In this document: positions 1 to 8,798 of the stretch, one piece after another
Numbering within the stretch: the stretch's first letter is position 1
Layout of the letters: each line of letters starts with the position of its first letter
Assembly (NCBI GenBank): GCA_003194525.1
Contig: NBIV01000550.1
Coordinates: 1-20,276 of the forward strand
Origin: Gracilariopsis chorda
Taxonomy: Eukaryota; Rhodophyta; Florideophyceae; Gracilariales; Gracilariaceae
Direction: 5' to 3'
DNA: 20,276 nucleotides
The notes under the pieces: generated by a model
Told to the model about the DNA's origin: nothing
Database searches by the model: none
The model's input: only the letters and a program-made list of their open reading frames with translations
Program-made: the position numbers and the translations under genes

Positions 1-1710
1 GAGAGTTTGGAACAACCCGCCGCCTTCATCGAAGGAGTTGAAGCCCGATTTGATTGGATTGGTGCCCGCCTGGAGACGCTGGAGCAGTTCGTCCTCATGG
101 ACAAACCATCCCCGGGTGATCCGGTGAACGAGGCATCGCACAACGACCAGCTTGCTGGGAAGAAGAAACGCCGTCATCGACGGAAACACCACCGGAAATA
201 TTCGGACTCCGATTCTTCGACATCGTCGGAATCATCCCGAAACCATTCGGTTAGCTCGAGCTCCTCGGACTCCGACTCGGAGGACGAGAAGCGAGGCTAC
301 TCCTCCCGCTCGAAGCGGTCATCGGCCACTGAAGGTGTGGTCCGAACCCGCCAGAAGGGGAGAAGACACCCCGGTCTCCGGGAATTGAAACCGACAAACC
401 CGGATTACCGGAAGCTTTTATCATACCGGTACTACCGGCTCGAAGACTCGTCACTTGGACGCACGCCCCGTGGTACGGGAAAGGTGCGAGAATGCATTAA
501 GCGAATGCAGCTCTCGCTCCGCAACCAGTATTTTACTGGAGAGGACCCAGTCCTAGTACTGGATTTCCTATCCCGCTTTGTAGCGGAGGCCGATATCCTC
601 GGTATGAATGAGGGACAAGCCTATTTGGCTTTACCTTATTTCTTACGGGGAGTGGCGGAGGACCAATACACCTCTGTCAGAGGATCTTCTCGCGCCTCCG
701 AGGGAGGAGTTACTTGCTGGCCGGAGGCTGTGCAGTATCTTCTGCGCTCATACGCCACCAACACCGCTATTCAGCAGGCTATCCTCGCTTTGCGAGATAC
801 ACGCCAGCGTGCTGGAGAGACCGAGACCGATTACTCGGTGCGCCTTAACAAGGCTTTCCACAGATGTGGTAACGTATACCCCGCTGGGGAGCGCAGTACC
901 ATGTTAATTGATGGTCTTGACCCGGCAATCTGGAGTTTAGTTACCCGTTATCGGGAGGACAAGCGGAGGATCACCTACCTCGAGCTGGTCCAACACGCTC
1001 GAGCGGAAGGGGATGCACTTCGTGCAAGAACTCCGAACAATCGGTCTAAATCCGCCAAGGCGTTGTTGCTGGAAAGCGAAGCTTCCTCTCTCCCGCTCAC
1101 CGCGGATGGGAACCCTGGACAGGGATTTGATACCGTGCATTTAGTGCAGGGGGATGGTGTGTCGATACCCACCAGTGAGTTACCGTCAACGACGGAGATA
1201 ACCCATGATACGGGAACAGAAGATCCCGTTCTATACGGTGGTAACAGTCGGGTTCAACCCCAAAGACTCCCGTTTTCAAACGGTCAATCCCGTTATCAAC
1301 GGCCTGGATGGACTGACACCCGCCCTGCGGTTCGCTTCTCCGATACTCGGAATAATAATCCGCGTGTCGTGGTGCTGGCTCTCATTTGCCACCTGTGTTA
1401 TGCCCATGACCATACCTCTCCTCAGTGTATTTGTTCACTGAAGGATATGGCCAAGGTGGTGGCAAATTATGAGGCCCTCACTCCAGAGGAGAAACGTTCC
1501 GTCCCGACGGCTTCCTACCTCCTTGCTAAAATGGACTTTTCTCACGCCCTACCACAGACCCCGCGTGCGCGGCAAGCTTCATACACCCCGATTCGGGAGA
1601 TCACGCAACCATCCGTTGCAACCCCCGCTTATGCGGATAGAAGCCCCCGTCAACGGGATGAAGCACTCGTTGTCGAGGAAACCAACCCACCGCCGAAGGC
1701 GGAAAACTAA
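1..1710 (+). CDS. gag: Gag polyprotein of Ty3/gypsy element (5' partial)
   Basis: Structural protein of the retrotransposon particle: it multimerises and packages the element RNA. The frame is open from base 1 with no ATG near the edge, so the true start is upstream. From the N-terminus it has a basic cluster (157-198, Lys/Arg/His-rich), a Ser/Asp/Glu-rich stretch, and a retrotransposon-gag helical region at about nt 480-1020 (motifs FTGEDP and EGQAYLALPYFL). Near the C-terminus is a perfect CX2CX4HX4C zinc knuckle (CHLCYAHDHTSPQC, 1387-1428) for RNA binding. It ends with TAA at 1708-1710, and pol lies in the -1 frame just downstream. The basic cluster followed by a phospho-site-like acidic Ser tract is unusual for Gag and could act in nuclear localisation or chromatin contact (inference). 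Confidence 0.9.
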   Translation, partial: ESLEQPAAFIEGVEARFDWIGARLETLEQFVLMDKPSPGDPVNEASHNDQLAGKKKRRHRRKHHRKYSDSDSSTSSESSRNHSVSSSSSDSDSEDEKRGYSSRSKRSSATEGVVRTRQKGRRHPGLRELKPTNPDYRKLLSYRYYRLEDSSLGRTPRGTGKVRECIKRMQLSLRNQYFTGEDPVLVLDFLSRFVAEADILGMNEGQAYLALPYFLRGVAEDQYTSVRGSSRASEGGVTCWPEAVQYLLRSYATNTAIQQAILALRDTRQRAGETETDYSVRLNKAFHRCGNVYPAGERSTMLIDGLDPAIWSLVTRYREDKRRITYLELVQHARAEGDALRARTPNNRSKSAKALLLESEASSLPLTADGNPGQGFDTVHLVQGDGVSIPTSELPSTTEITHDTGTEDPVLYGGNSRVQPQRLPFSNGQSRYQRPGWTDTRPAVRFSDTRNNNPRVVVLALICHLCYAHDHTSPQCICSLKDMAKVVANYEALTPEEKRSVPTASYLLAKMDFSHALPQTPRARQASYTPIREITQPSVATPAYADRSPRQRDEALVVEETNPPPKAEN

Positions 1711-1735
1711 CTGAGGGAGTCTCCCCTTTGGGAGA
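1690..1735 (+). promoter_or_regulatory. gag-pol junction with stem-loops, candidate recoding site
   Basis: Seen: the pol frame (frame 3) has been open since 1641, after a TAG at 1638-1640, so it overlaps the end of gag by about 70 nt in the -1 register. A hairpin CCGCC-GAA-GGCGG (1690-1702) sits just before the gag stop, and TCTCCC-CTTT-GGGAGA (1720-1735) begins 10 nt after it. The first in-frame ATG of pol is only at 1959, 24 nt before the protease DTG codons, so pol probably needs recoding or reinitiation. No canonical X-XXY-YYZ slippery heptamer is visible, so the mechanism is open. Confidence 0.4.
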
Positions 1736-4700
1736 GGCGTCCTCAAGAACGAGGCTGTTGGCGCCTGAGGCGTCCTCGCCTCGCTCCCCGGTGAAAGTCC
1801 TCTCGAGGAAAGACACCGCTGACGCAGACTCTGCGCACCTCGGTGTGTTGTGTCGCCCGTGCATACGGAGTAAAAATCCCCGGATTCCCGGTAGAGTCTT
1901 GGTATTGGCCAAGCGCAATTATAAGGTCTATGCCGACCTTGGCCTTGACCCCCAGTTTATGGTGAGGTTTCTCACCGTCCTGGATACAGGTGCAGGCCCC
2001 AACTTTGTTGTGGAATCATTGTTACCCCCGCTTGTGCGGTCGCATATCCGCTCTGACGCGGTCCCCGACATTTCGGATGCGAACAACAATCCGTTACAAA
2101 CGGTGGGCACAGTGGACCTCGTCGTGAGACTTGGTACCTCTGTGGTGAAGTTGGACTTCATCATTTGCCGTTCATTGGCAGCACCAGTCATACTGGGATG
2201 TGATTACTGCGACAGATTTGTCGACGCAATCAGGCCCCGCCTCAGGCATGTAGAACTTGGCGACGGATTGTCGGTTCCGATTGTTCGCTGCCCGCTAAAG
2301 CGGTCCTCTCGGAAACAAGTTCCGCTCCCTGCTGCGCATGAACCACCGCCCGCGTCCCGCGAGTCCACCAAGCTCCGCGTCGCTGCCTCGGTTTCTATAC
2401 CGGCTGAGTCCCAAGTCTGGGTGCAGGTAAGTTCCCGTCAACACGGTCTTCGGGTTATACAACCCCTCGCCTCGTTGTACGAGAAATCCCAGCTGGCGCT
2501 GGCTAATGGAATTGTCTCCATTTCCCCGGATGTCCCTTTCCGGATATTGGTTGCCAACCTTGGCAAACACCCCCAGTATCTGGTCAAACACCAAGTAATT
2601 GGGAGTGTAACCCCCCATCCTATGGGAATGCTGCCAACAAAGATGACAGCCGCCGATGTACTCGGAGTTACCACCTCTTCTGAGGAGTTCGCCCCGCCGT
2701 CCGAAGACGTCAAGTCTAAGGAGGGGGAGGAAACCGCTACTTCAGCGTCGAACATACCGAGTAACTCGGAATTGCGAACCACACCTGTTCCACAGGACAA
2801 TGCTCCATCGAGCAACGACCGGATTGATCCGGAAAAAGCACTTGAAGCGCTGGACTTCAGCCACGTGCCAGAGTCGCACCGCGACAAACTCCGTACTATG
2901 CTATGGGAATTCACCACAATGTGGGATGGCTCGCTTGGCGAGATTAATGCAACGGAACACCGGATCGATTTAATCCCCGGTGCGCGACCGGTTGCACAAC
3001 GCCCTTACAGGGCAGGTCCGAAAGCTCGGGAAGAGGGGCAGTCCCAAGTGGACAAGATGCTCCGCGCAGGTGTGATTGAGCCCGCTCAATCACCCTGGGC
3101 ATCCCCAGTTGTACTGGCTTTAAAGTCCGACGGAACCTGGAGGTTCTGTGTCGACTACCGCCGGCTCAATGCCGTGACTGTTAGGGACACGTACCCCATC
3201 CCTCGTATGGACGAGTGCATTGACTCTCTTGGAGACGCCACCGTGTTCACGGCCCTTGATGCCAATTGGGGATATTGGCAAGTACCTGTCAGACAGGAGG
3301 ATTGCGACAAAACCGCATTCACCTGCCATGCAGGGACGTACCGCTTCAAGCGGATGCCATTTGGGTTAACCAACGCCCCCGCCACCTTTCAGCGTGCAGT
3401 AGATATTCTTATCAACCGCTTTAAGTGGCGGAGCTGTCTGGTCTACCTTGATGATATTATCATCTTCTCCAACTCGTTGAACGACCATCTCACTCACGTC
3501 CGAGACGTGCTGACCGTACTCCGCGATGCGGGAATTACCCTCAAGTTGAGGAAATGCGAGTTTTTCACAGATACTGTGAAGTATCTGGGTCACATTATCC
3601 GTCCTGGACGGTTAGCCATCGAGAAAGCTCGAGTCAAATCCCTCGTTGAGGCGAAAGAACCCCGTACTCAAACGGAACTGCGCTCCTTTTTGGGGCTGGT
3701 CAACGTCTATCGACGGTTTATCCCGAACTTTTCGGATACTGCAGCGCCCCTAAACGCGTTGTTGCGAAAGGGGAACCCCCCAAAACTGGGAACATTTACG
3801 CCCGAGCAATCGGAATCCTTCAACTCCTTAAAGGAGGCTTTCACATCAGCACCAATCCTACATCTCCCAAAACTTGGGTTGCCATACTCCGTAGATACGG
3901 ACTCGAGCGACTACCAAGTCGGGCATGCTCTTTCTCAAACCACCCCCGAGGGGGAACGACATCCAATTGGTTATTGGTCACGTTCGCTCAATGTTCATGA
4001 GCGGAACTACTCCGTATCGGAGAAAGAGTGCCTCGCCGTCGTATGGGCGATGACCACTCTGCGCCCCTACCTTATGGGAATTCACTTCACCTTGTACACG
4101 GATCATTCCTCATTGAGGTGGTTGATGAATATCTCCGACCCGTCGGGACGCCTCATGCGCTGGAGACTCCGCCTCGCGGAATATGACTTTCAAGTCATTT
4201 ATAAAAAGGGTGCGCAGAACACCCAGGCCGACGCTTTGTCGCGGTTACCCACAAGTGCGGAAGCACTCCCAACGGAGGATGATGAAGTCCCATGTTTCAT
4301 GGCTATAGACCCAGATGATCCGGAATATGCCGTCGAGGCTAGGCCAGGAAACTGGGACGAGGATGCTGACTTTGACGAACTACTCGCATCGCGAGATAAA
4401 TCTGAGAACCCGTTACCGGGAAACTTTGTACCGGTATCACCGGAAGAAATGATCCGAGAACAATTCGGCCACCCATTCTGTACGAGAATTCGTGCCCGTA
4501 TCAACGGTGGTGAAGATCTCCCTTTCGGGGTAAACGACAAAAGCTACCTCGTAAGAAAGGTCGAAGCCCGCCCACAGATTGTGGTACCACATTCCCTGCA
4601 ATCGCGGGTGTTACATCTATCACACTACGCCCTCATTGGAGGTCACCCAGGTGGGAGGAAACTCTACCTAACCCTGCGAAGGGATTTCTATTGGCCCGCA

Positions 4701-7289
4701 ATGGCGGTGGATTGCTACGCAACTGTGCGGTTTTGTAGCGAATGCGCGAAGAATCGCGTCAAACTCCGCAAAAATGCGAAGAAGATGAAACTACTCCCCG
4801 CAAGGGCGCCCCTCGAGTTTATCGCGATCGATATTCTCGGACCATTACTCACCACGAAACGTGGAAACAAGTTTCTACTTGTCATTACCGACCGCTTTTC
4901 TAAGCTGGTACGGACTGTCCCTCTTCGGAGGATAACCGCTCTCACGGTGGCCCAGGCTCTGGTGACGCACTGGAGTTTTGTCTACGGTCCCCCTGTAGAG
5001 GTGCTCTCTGACAACGGGAAGCAGTTCGTGAGCAAGTTCTTCCAGGATGTTTGTCGCATCCTGGATGTCAAGAACTTGTTGACGACTACCTACCACCCCC
5101 AGTGTAATGGGCAAGTTGAACGGTTTAACCGGACGTTACTCGCGGCGTTACGTTCCTACGTCGCTGACCACCCAACAAATTGGGATCTCTACGCTGATGC
5201 GGTAACCTACGCGTACAATACGCAGGTACACCGGACTACCGGAGTTTCGCCATTCGAGTTAGTTCTATCTAGAACACCCCCGCCTGTGGCGCTGGAACCC
5301 CAAGCTACCTTGGACAATTTCCCATCTGTGGGTATCTACCGGCAGCAATGGAAGCAATGGCTTTCCAAGCTGGTCCCCGCTGCGCGGAAGTCTATGGCAC
5401 GGGCCCAAGCCGCTTACAAGCGGGATTTTGACGCTCGCTTGCGAGGAAAACCGTCCCCGATTCGGGCAAATAACTACGTCTTCATCAGGAAGGAATACTA
5501 CAACCCAGAACGGGAGAAGCGTCACAAACTCTCGCCTGTGGCGGATGGACCCTTCAAGGTCATCTCTGTTAACACCGACACTGTCGTGGTAGAGATGGGG
5601 GACACGCACGAACGGATTTCCGGTGATCGTGTTGTCCTTGCCCCTCCTCCCTCGTCAGAGGTAGTCCTGGATCCAGGAAACCCCGTTTCTACGGACTCTG
5701 CAACACCGGAACAATCCAGGAGTACTAGACCTACGGTACTACCACACCCCAGCCGGGGACTCTCAGACCTACCGACTCTGTCGGACTCACCGGCTCAGCC
5801 GGGTAATTCGGGCCCCTCAGCGCCCGCCCCTACCACGTCTGCCCCACTGGCGCGCATCTATACCCGCCAGGCGGGGAATGTTATCCCTTATCCCGCCGCT
5901 CCGTCTAAGGAGGGGGAGGAGAACACTCGTTTTCGAGGAACGATATCGCCGTCGCAACGGGAAACACACCGTTACATACGGAAAACTGACCATGGAGCAC
6001 GGAGTATGTCACGCGACACTAATCCCCCGTTCCCGGGCAGTGCTGTGCAACAGGAACCAGACGCGCAGGCCCCGCAAAAGCGGCAAATACACTGTTTGTC
6101 ACGGGAAAACGAGAAGCCTCACTCCAATACCGCAGCAGTGGAAAGGCAATCGCCCGATGCCTCGAAGCCGCCGTTGGCGGAAGTCCCCGCGGAAGCGGTT
6201 CAATCAGGTCGATCAGACCCGCGCCTTGCGGAGAAGGGGCGCCCAGATACGCCGGCCTCACAGGGAAATATCCACACCCCTCTTGGGGAAAAAGGCAGCC
6301 AAGCCGCAGTTGAAGCTTTAAGCCCTGGCTCGCAAGCACCGGAAACGCCTCCCGTCGTTGACGGAATCGAAGCCCCCGCTACGGGGAATAATTTGCGCCA
6401 ACCCCCGCAACGCTGCGGTGAAGAACCGAGGAACTCGGGAATAACGCGCGCCATCGCACGCTCGAAACCGGTCGTACCGGACGCTGCTCCTCCTCACGGA
6501 GATGGTGCACTGCGCCTAGCGGCAATTCCTTTGAAAAGGGTGTCATCAGCACCTGCCCGGCACCCCCCAGAGGGGAATTTTGACCAAAATACCGGTGTAC
6601 CGGAGTTAGCCCCAGGCAACCCGTCAGTAGCCGGGGACACCACGGCATCGCCGGAACGTATGGTGCAGAGCGCTCGTGCGCCTGGCAGGGAGGCGGTTTG
6701 CCACCCAATCACCGTGTCGCACGGGACCCCTCAGGGGATTGTGGAAATGCCGATCCCGCAGGAGCGGTCATCTTCCCGCAAACTCGCGGTTCGTGAGCTC
6801 AACCGCGAAGGCGGAACCCAAGTCCCCCGCCGACTGGCGGTTCGCCCGGCCTACCGTGAAGACGGGAACAACTACACCCCTCTGGGGAACGACTTGCCGG
6901 TGAAAACCGTGGCACCACACACTCTCTTGAGGGATATTTTCCCGCATGAGCAGCGGCCACAAGGACAGCGCACGGCAACGTCGGAGTTATCGCCGAACAC
7001 CCTGCTAAGGGACATTATACCGCACCGCGGGCAACCCTCGCCAGCGATTACAACCACCACCCGGCACGGCCAGCAGGTCTACGAACGAGAGTTCGTAATA
7101 GACCGAATTGTCGGACACACCTGGGACCAGGATGGTATTCTACAATACCGCGTCCGCTGGTACGGGTATGACCCCAGTGGGGATACGTGGGAGCCAATCG
7201 AACACCTCCCACGGTCGCAGGTCCTGCGATACCACCGTCAAACGGGAACTGCAGCCCCAGCCACGCTGGTTAATGCCCAAGTTGGGTAA
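1728..7289 (+). CDS. pol: Pol polyprotein: protease, RT, RNase H, integrase, chromodomain
   Basis: Replication and integration enzymes of the retrotransposon. Residues are counted from 1728 (a TTG, not a real start; the frame is open from 1641 and the first ATG is 1959). Aspartic protease: LDTGAG at 85-90. Reverse transcriptase: SPWASPVVLALKSDG, then YLDD at 573-576 (3444-3455). RNase H: DTDSSD near 723, with ECLAVVW and LYTDHSS. Integrase: zinc-binding HHCC (H near 966, CSEC), then catalytic D1035, D1095 and E1131, exact D,D-35-E spacing, and a GPF module at 1274. Residues about 1305-1787 form a Pro/Arg/Ser-rich insert with no recognisable domain. The chromodomain (1788-1840; EFVIDRIVGH, YRVRWYGYDPSGDTWEP) normally directs integration to marked chromatin. 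At more than 1,850 residues it is clearly longer than usual for chromovirus Pol, almost all from that insert. The frame is intact. Confidence 0.95.
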   Translation: MGEASSRTRLLAPEASSPRSPVKVLSRKDTADADSAHLGVLCRPCIRSKNPRIPGRVLVLAKRNYKVYADLGLDPQFMVRFLTVLDTGAGPNFVVESLLPPLVRSHIRSDAVPDISDANNNPLQTVGTVDLVVRLGTSVVKLDFIICRSLAAPVILGCDYCDRFVDAIRPRLRHVELGDGLSVPIVRCPLKRSSRKQVPLPAAHEPPPASRESTKLRVAASVSIPAESQVWVQVSSRQHGLRVIQPLASLYEKSQLALANGIVSISPDVPFRILVANLGKHPQYLVKHQVIGSVTPHPMGMLPTKMTAADVLGVTTSSEEFAPPSEDVKSKEGEETATSASNIPSNSELRTTPVPQDNAPSSNDRIDPEKALEALDFSHVPESHRDKLRTMLWEFTTMWDGSLGEINATEHRIDLIPGARPVAQRPYRAGPKAREEGQSQVDKMLRAGVIEPAQSPWASPVVLALKSDGTWRFCVDYRRLNAVTVRDTYPIPRMDECIDSLGDATVFTALDANWGYWQVPVRQEDCDKTAFTCHAGTYRFKRMPFGLTNAPATFQRAVDILINRFKWRSCLVYLDDIIIFSNSLNDHLTHVRDVLTVLRDAGITLKLRKCEFFTDTVKYLGHIIRPGRLAIEKARVKSLVEAKEPRTQTELRSFLGLVNVYRRFIPNFSDTAAPLNALLRKGNPPKLGTFTPEQSESFNSLKEAFTSAPILHLPKLGLPYSVDTDSSDYQVGHALSQTTPEGERHPIGYWSRSLNVHERNYSVSEKECLAVVWAMTTLRPYLMGIHFTLYTDHSSLRWLMNISDPSGRLMRWRLRLAEYDFQVIYKKGAQNTQADALSRLPTSAEALPTEDDEVPCFMAIDPDDPEYAVEARPGNWDEDADFDELLASRDKSENPLPGNFVPVSPEEMIREQFGHPFCTRIRARINGGEDLPFGVNDKSYLVRKVEARPQIVVPHSLQSRVLHLSHYALIGGHPGGRKLYLTLRRDFYWPAMAVDCYATVRFCSECAKNRVKLRKNAKKMKLLPARAPLEFIAIDILGPLLTTKRGNKFLLVITDRFSKLVRTVPLRRITALTVAQALVTHWSFVYGPPVEVLSDNGKQFVSKFFQDVCRILDVKNLLTTTYHPQCNGQVERFNRTLLAALRSYVADHPTNWDLYADAVTYAYNTQVHRTTGVSPFELVLSRTPPPVALEPQATLDNFPSVGIYRQQWKQWLSKLVPAARKSMARAQAAYKRDFDARLRGKPSPIRANNYVFIRKEYYNPEREKRHKLSPVADGPFKVISVNTDTVVVEMGDTHERISGDRVVLAPPPSSEVVLDPGNPVSTDSATPEQSRSTRPTVLPHPSRGLSDLPTLSDSPAQPGNSGPSAPAPTTSAPLARIYTRQAGNVIPYPAAPSKEGEENTRFRGTISPSQRETHRYIRKTDHGARSMSRDTNPPFPGSAVQQEPDAQAPQKRQIHCLSRENEKPHSNTAAVERQSPDASKPPLAEVPAEAVQSGRSDPRLAEKGRPDTPASQGNIHTPLGEKGSQAAVEALSPGSQAPETPPVVDGIEAPATGNNLRQPPQRCGEEPRNSGITRAIARSKPVVPDAAPPHGDGALRLAAIPLKRVSSAPARHPPEGNFDQNTGVPELAPGNPSVAGDTTASPERMVQSARAPGREAVCHPITVSHGTPQGIVEMPIPQERSSSRKLAVRELNREGGTQVPRRLAVRPAYREDGNNYTPLGNDLPVKTVAPHTLLRDIFPHEQRPQGQRTATSELSPNTLLRDIIPHRGQPSPAITTTTRHGQQVYEREFVIDRIVGHTWDQDGILQYRVRWYGYDPSGDTWEPIEHLPRSQVLRYHRQTGTAAPATLVNAQVG
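2714..2731 (+). repeat. Purine-rich 18-bp repeat in pol, first copy
   Basis: GTCTAAGGAGGGGGAGGA occurs here and again, identically, at 5903-5920. Both copies encode SKEGEE in the pol frame. The 14-nt purine run resembles a polypurine tract, so it could be an internal plus-strand primer site or simply a copied protein motif in a low-complexity spacer. The first copy lies between protease and RT, the second just after integrase. Confidence 0.5.
5903..5920 (+). repeat. Purine-rich 18-bp repeat in pol, second copy
   Basis: Exact second copy of the 2714-2731 block in the same reading frame (SKEGEE), at the start of the long insert between integrase and chromodomain. The surrounding sequence is otherwise unrelated. 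Confidence 0.5.
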
Positions 7290-7533
7290 CGTTGCCGCGC
7301 GAGCGGAGAGCGAAAGGAAAGGATAACAAGGCAAAGTCCGTCGAAGACGGGGAATTCAACCGAGAAGCACCGTTCTAAACGGGAAAGTTTATTCAAGGGA
7401 GCAGCTAGCTCCCGACAACACTATACTACAATAGCCGGCTATGCCAGGAAAAAGGAACCGGAGACGGCGTACGCGCTTTTATCACCCATTTTCGTCTGGG
7501 AACCCTCCGCGTCCGCGGTCGTTTTCCCGTCTT
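7290..7533 (+). other. 3' untranslated region of the retrotransposon
   Basis: No convincing reading frame. It links the pol stop to the polypurine tract and carries more of the element's mini-hairpins (CCGTC-GAA-GACGG, CCGTT-CTA-AACGG and a GGGAGC...GCTCCC stem). Confidence 0.6.
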
Positions 7534-7542
7534 AGGGGGGGA
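7534..7542 (+). promoter_or_regulatory. Polypurine tract, plus-strand primer
   Basis: AGGGGGGGA directly before the TG that opens the LTR. In LTR retroelements the purine run resists RNase H and primes plus-strand DNA, so position and composition both fit. Confidence 0.75.
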
Positions 7543-7544
7543 TG

Positions 7545-8798
7545 TGTAGTGCAACGCCCTCAGGGAGGGATTCTAGGTACTTGGTCGTTTTCCCGATATT
7601 ATCGGTTGTGTAGTGTGTATATGAACTACGCCCCACTATGGTGGGTATGGACACGTGGGACACGGTTTTGGGTCAATTGGCGGTTGGCCACAGTAGTGGA
7701 TGTTGCCACGAAATGTGGAGTATTTTAGTTAATATTATTTATTATTTTCACACCCATTTCTGGGAAGCTAGTACTTAGTGCGACGGCGCACTGCCGTTGC
7801 ACCAGTAAACCTTCCCCAACAAGGGACCCCAACCTGGGGAATTGGCTCTAGTTGTTGCCGCTTGCGCGCGTGCTCTACTCCTCCTTGGAGGGAAACGCCG
7901 TAAACCACGGGACATGTAACCCCCTTGCACATCTAAAGGGACCCATCACTGGGAGTATAATTGTTCCAATTGCATTGGTGTTTCGCCCTGTATAGGGATA
8001 TTGTTACCGGCATCGCCGTTCGTCCCCGTCGCTCTCGCGACTCACTTCGCCCTTCCTTTTTCCCCTTTTTAGGGTAGCACCTCCCGCTATCCGCGGCCCT
8101 CGTGTGCGCATCCGCTCACACACCCCCACTTACGTGGAACATACCTCTACTGAGGATCACACCCCGCTCACGCGGATACCGATTCTTCGCCTTCACCTCC
8201 CTGCGCGAGTCGCGACAGGTGTCCCTGGTCTTACAAACCGGCTTCGCCGTGACACCTCTGGGAGGGCTCTACCCAACTGGGTTCACCTCGTGAGAGGAAG
8301 ATCCCGAACGTCTTTGGGTGTTTTTCCCCTTTGGGGCATTGCACCACAGAGCACCGTTGCATACAGCAAGTCTAACCCCCTTGCCTATCTGAAGGACCCG
8401 AGTATTCGGACTGTTATTCCAGCTGTCTTGGTGTTCGCCTTGTATAAGGTTTATATACCGGCACTGCCCTTACTCTTCGTCACAACACTCGTGACTCAGC
8501 TCCCCCTTATGTTTCCCTTTACAGGGTGGCTTTCCCGCTACCCACGGCCCGTGTTCGCGCGTGCCACTAACGTGGAACCATCACCTCTCTAGAGCACGAC
8601 CACCACCATACACGGCTCCTGCGGATACCCGATTCTTGCCTCAACCTCCCTGCGCAAGTCGTGACGGGTGGCCTCGGCCTTACAACCCGACATAGTCGTG
8701 CCACTCCTGGGAGGGCTCTACCCAACTGGGCTCACCTCCAACGAGGAAAGATCCCGATCGTCTTTCGCTGCACTCCCGCTTCCGGGCATTACACTACA
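7545..8798 (+). repeat. 3' long terminal repeat of the gypsy element (about 1.25 kb)
   Basis: Starts TGTAGTG two bases after the polypurine tract and ends CACTACA, a perfect 7-bp terminal inverted repeat with the canonical TG...CA ends. No long reading frame has protein-like composition; short frames at 8102-8592 are shadows. It should carry promoter and polyadenylation signals, but I could not place them. Without the 5' LTR the boundaries rest on the termini, the polypurine tract and the abrupt change to Tc1/mariner sequence at 8799. Confidence 0.75.
7900..8798 (+). repeat. Diverged tandem duplication of the LTR 3' portion
   Basis: Two units of about 450 bp in direct order. TAACCCCCTTGC starts at 7917 and 8373. 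A 22-bp block is identical at 8260-8281 and 8709-8730. LTR-end-like sequences GCATTGCACCACAGAG (ending 8352) and GCATTACACTACAGAC (ending 8801) close each unit. Identity between units is moderate with many indels, so the duplication is older than this insertion. Confidence 0.7.

Larger units (their letters stand above)
423..8336. repeat. Dense array of CC...GG mini-hairpins across the retrotransposon
   Basis: Seen by eye on both coding and non-coding parts: perfect 5-6 bp inverted repeats beginning CC (or TCC/CTCC) and closing GG around 1-4 nt loops. Examples: CCGGT-ACT-ACCGG 426-438; CCCGT-GGT-ACGGG 467-479; CCGCTT-C-AAGCGG 3341-3353; TCCGTA-GA-TACGGA 3888-3901; CCCCC-GA-GGGGG 3943-3954; CTCCG-TAT-CGGAG 4010-4022; CCGCTT-AC-AAGCGG 5410-5423; CCGGCT-C-AGCCGG 5790-5802; CCCGCC-A-GGCGGG 5863-5875. 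In the pol insert six occur within 6168-6480 (6168, 6352, 6374, 6405, 6426, 6468), then 6528, 6592 and 6827. LTR examples are 7632-7645 and 8326-8336. They fall in every reading frame. The DNA transposon to the right shows few. Confidence 0.75.
1..8798 (+). mobile_element. Ty3/gypsy chromovirus LTR retrotransposon, 5' end outside window
   Basis: Seen: gag with a CCHC knuckle, pol in the order protease, RT, RNase H, integrase, chromodomain, then a polypurine tract and an LTR ending in CACTACA. That order (integrase after RNase H) defines Ty3/gypsy (Metaviridae), and the C-terminal chromodomain places it among the chromoviruses. The 5' LTR, primer-binding site and start of gag lie upstream of the window. 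Both reading frames are intact over 7.2 kb, so the copy looks young. The right end abuts a Tc1/mariner relic. The target-site duplication cannot be checked without the left flank. Confidence 0.95.

Noticed and set aside
1696..1710. GGAAAAC before the gag stop as a -1 slippery heptamer
   Set aside because: Its first three bases are not identical, so it does not satisfy X-XXY-YYZ pairing after slippage.
5878..6321. 147-residue Arg-rich frame overlapping pol
   Set aside because: A shadow of the low-complexity pol insert in another frame. The repeated GKHTVTYGK-like words reflect local DNA repetition, not a separate gene.
6168..6900. Regularly spaced hairpins as a CRISPR-like array
   Set aside because: The hairpins differ in sequence, spacing is irregular, there are no unique spacers of constant length, and the region is inside a eukaryotic pol gene.
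8102..8592. 162-residue open frame within the LTR
   Set aside because: No protein motif, it spans two diverged copies of the LTR duplication, and codon composition is unlike the gag/pol genes.
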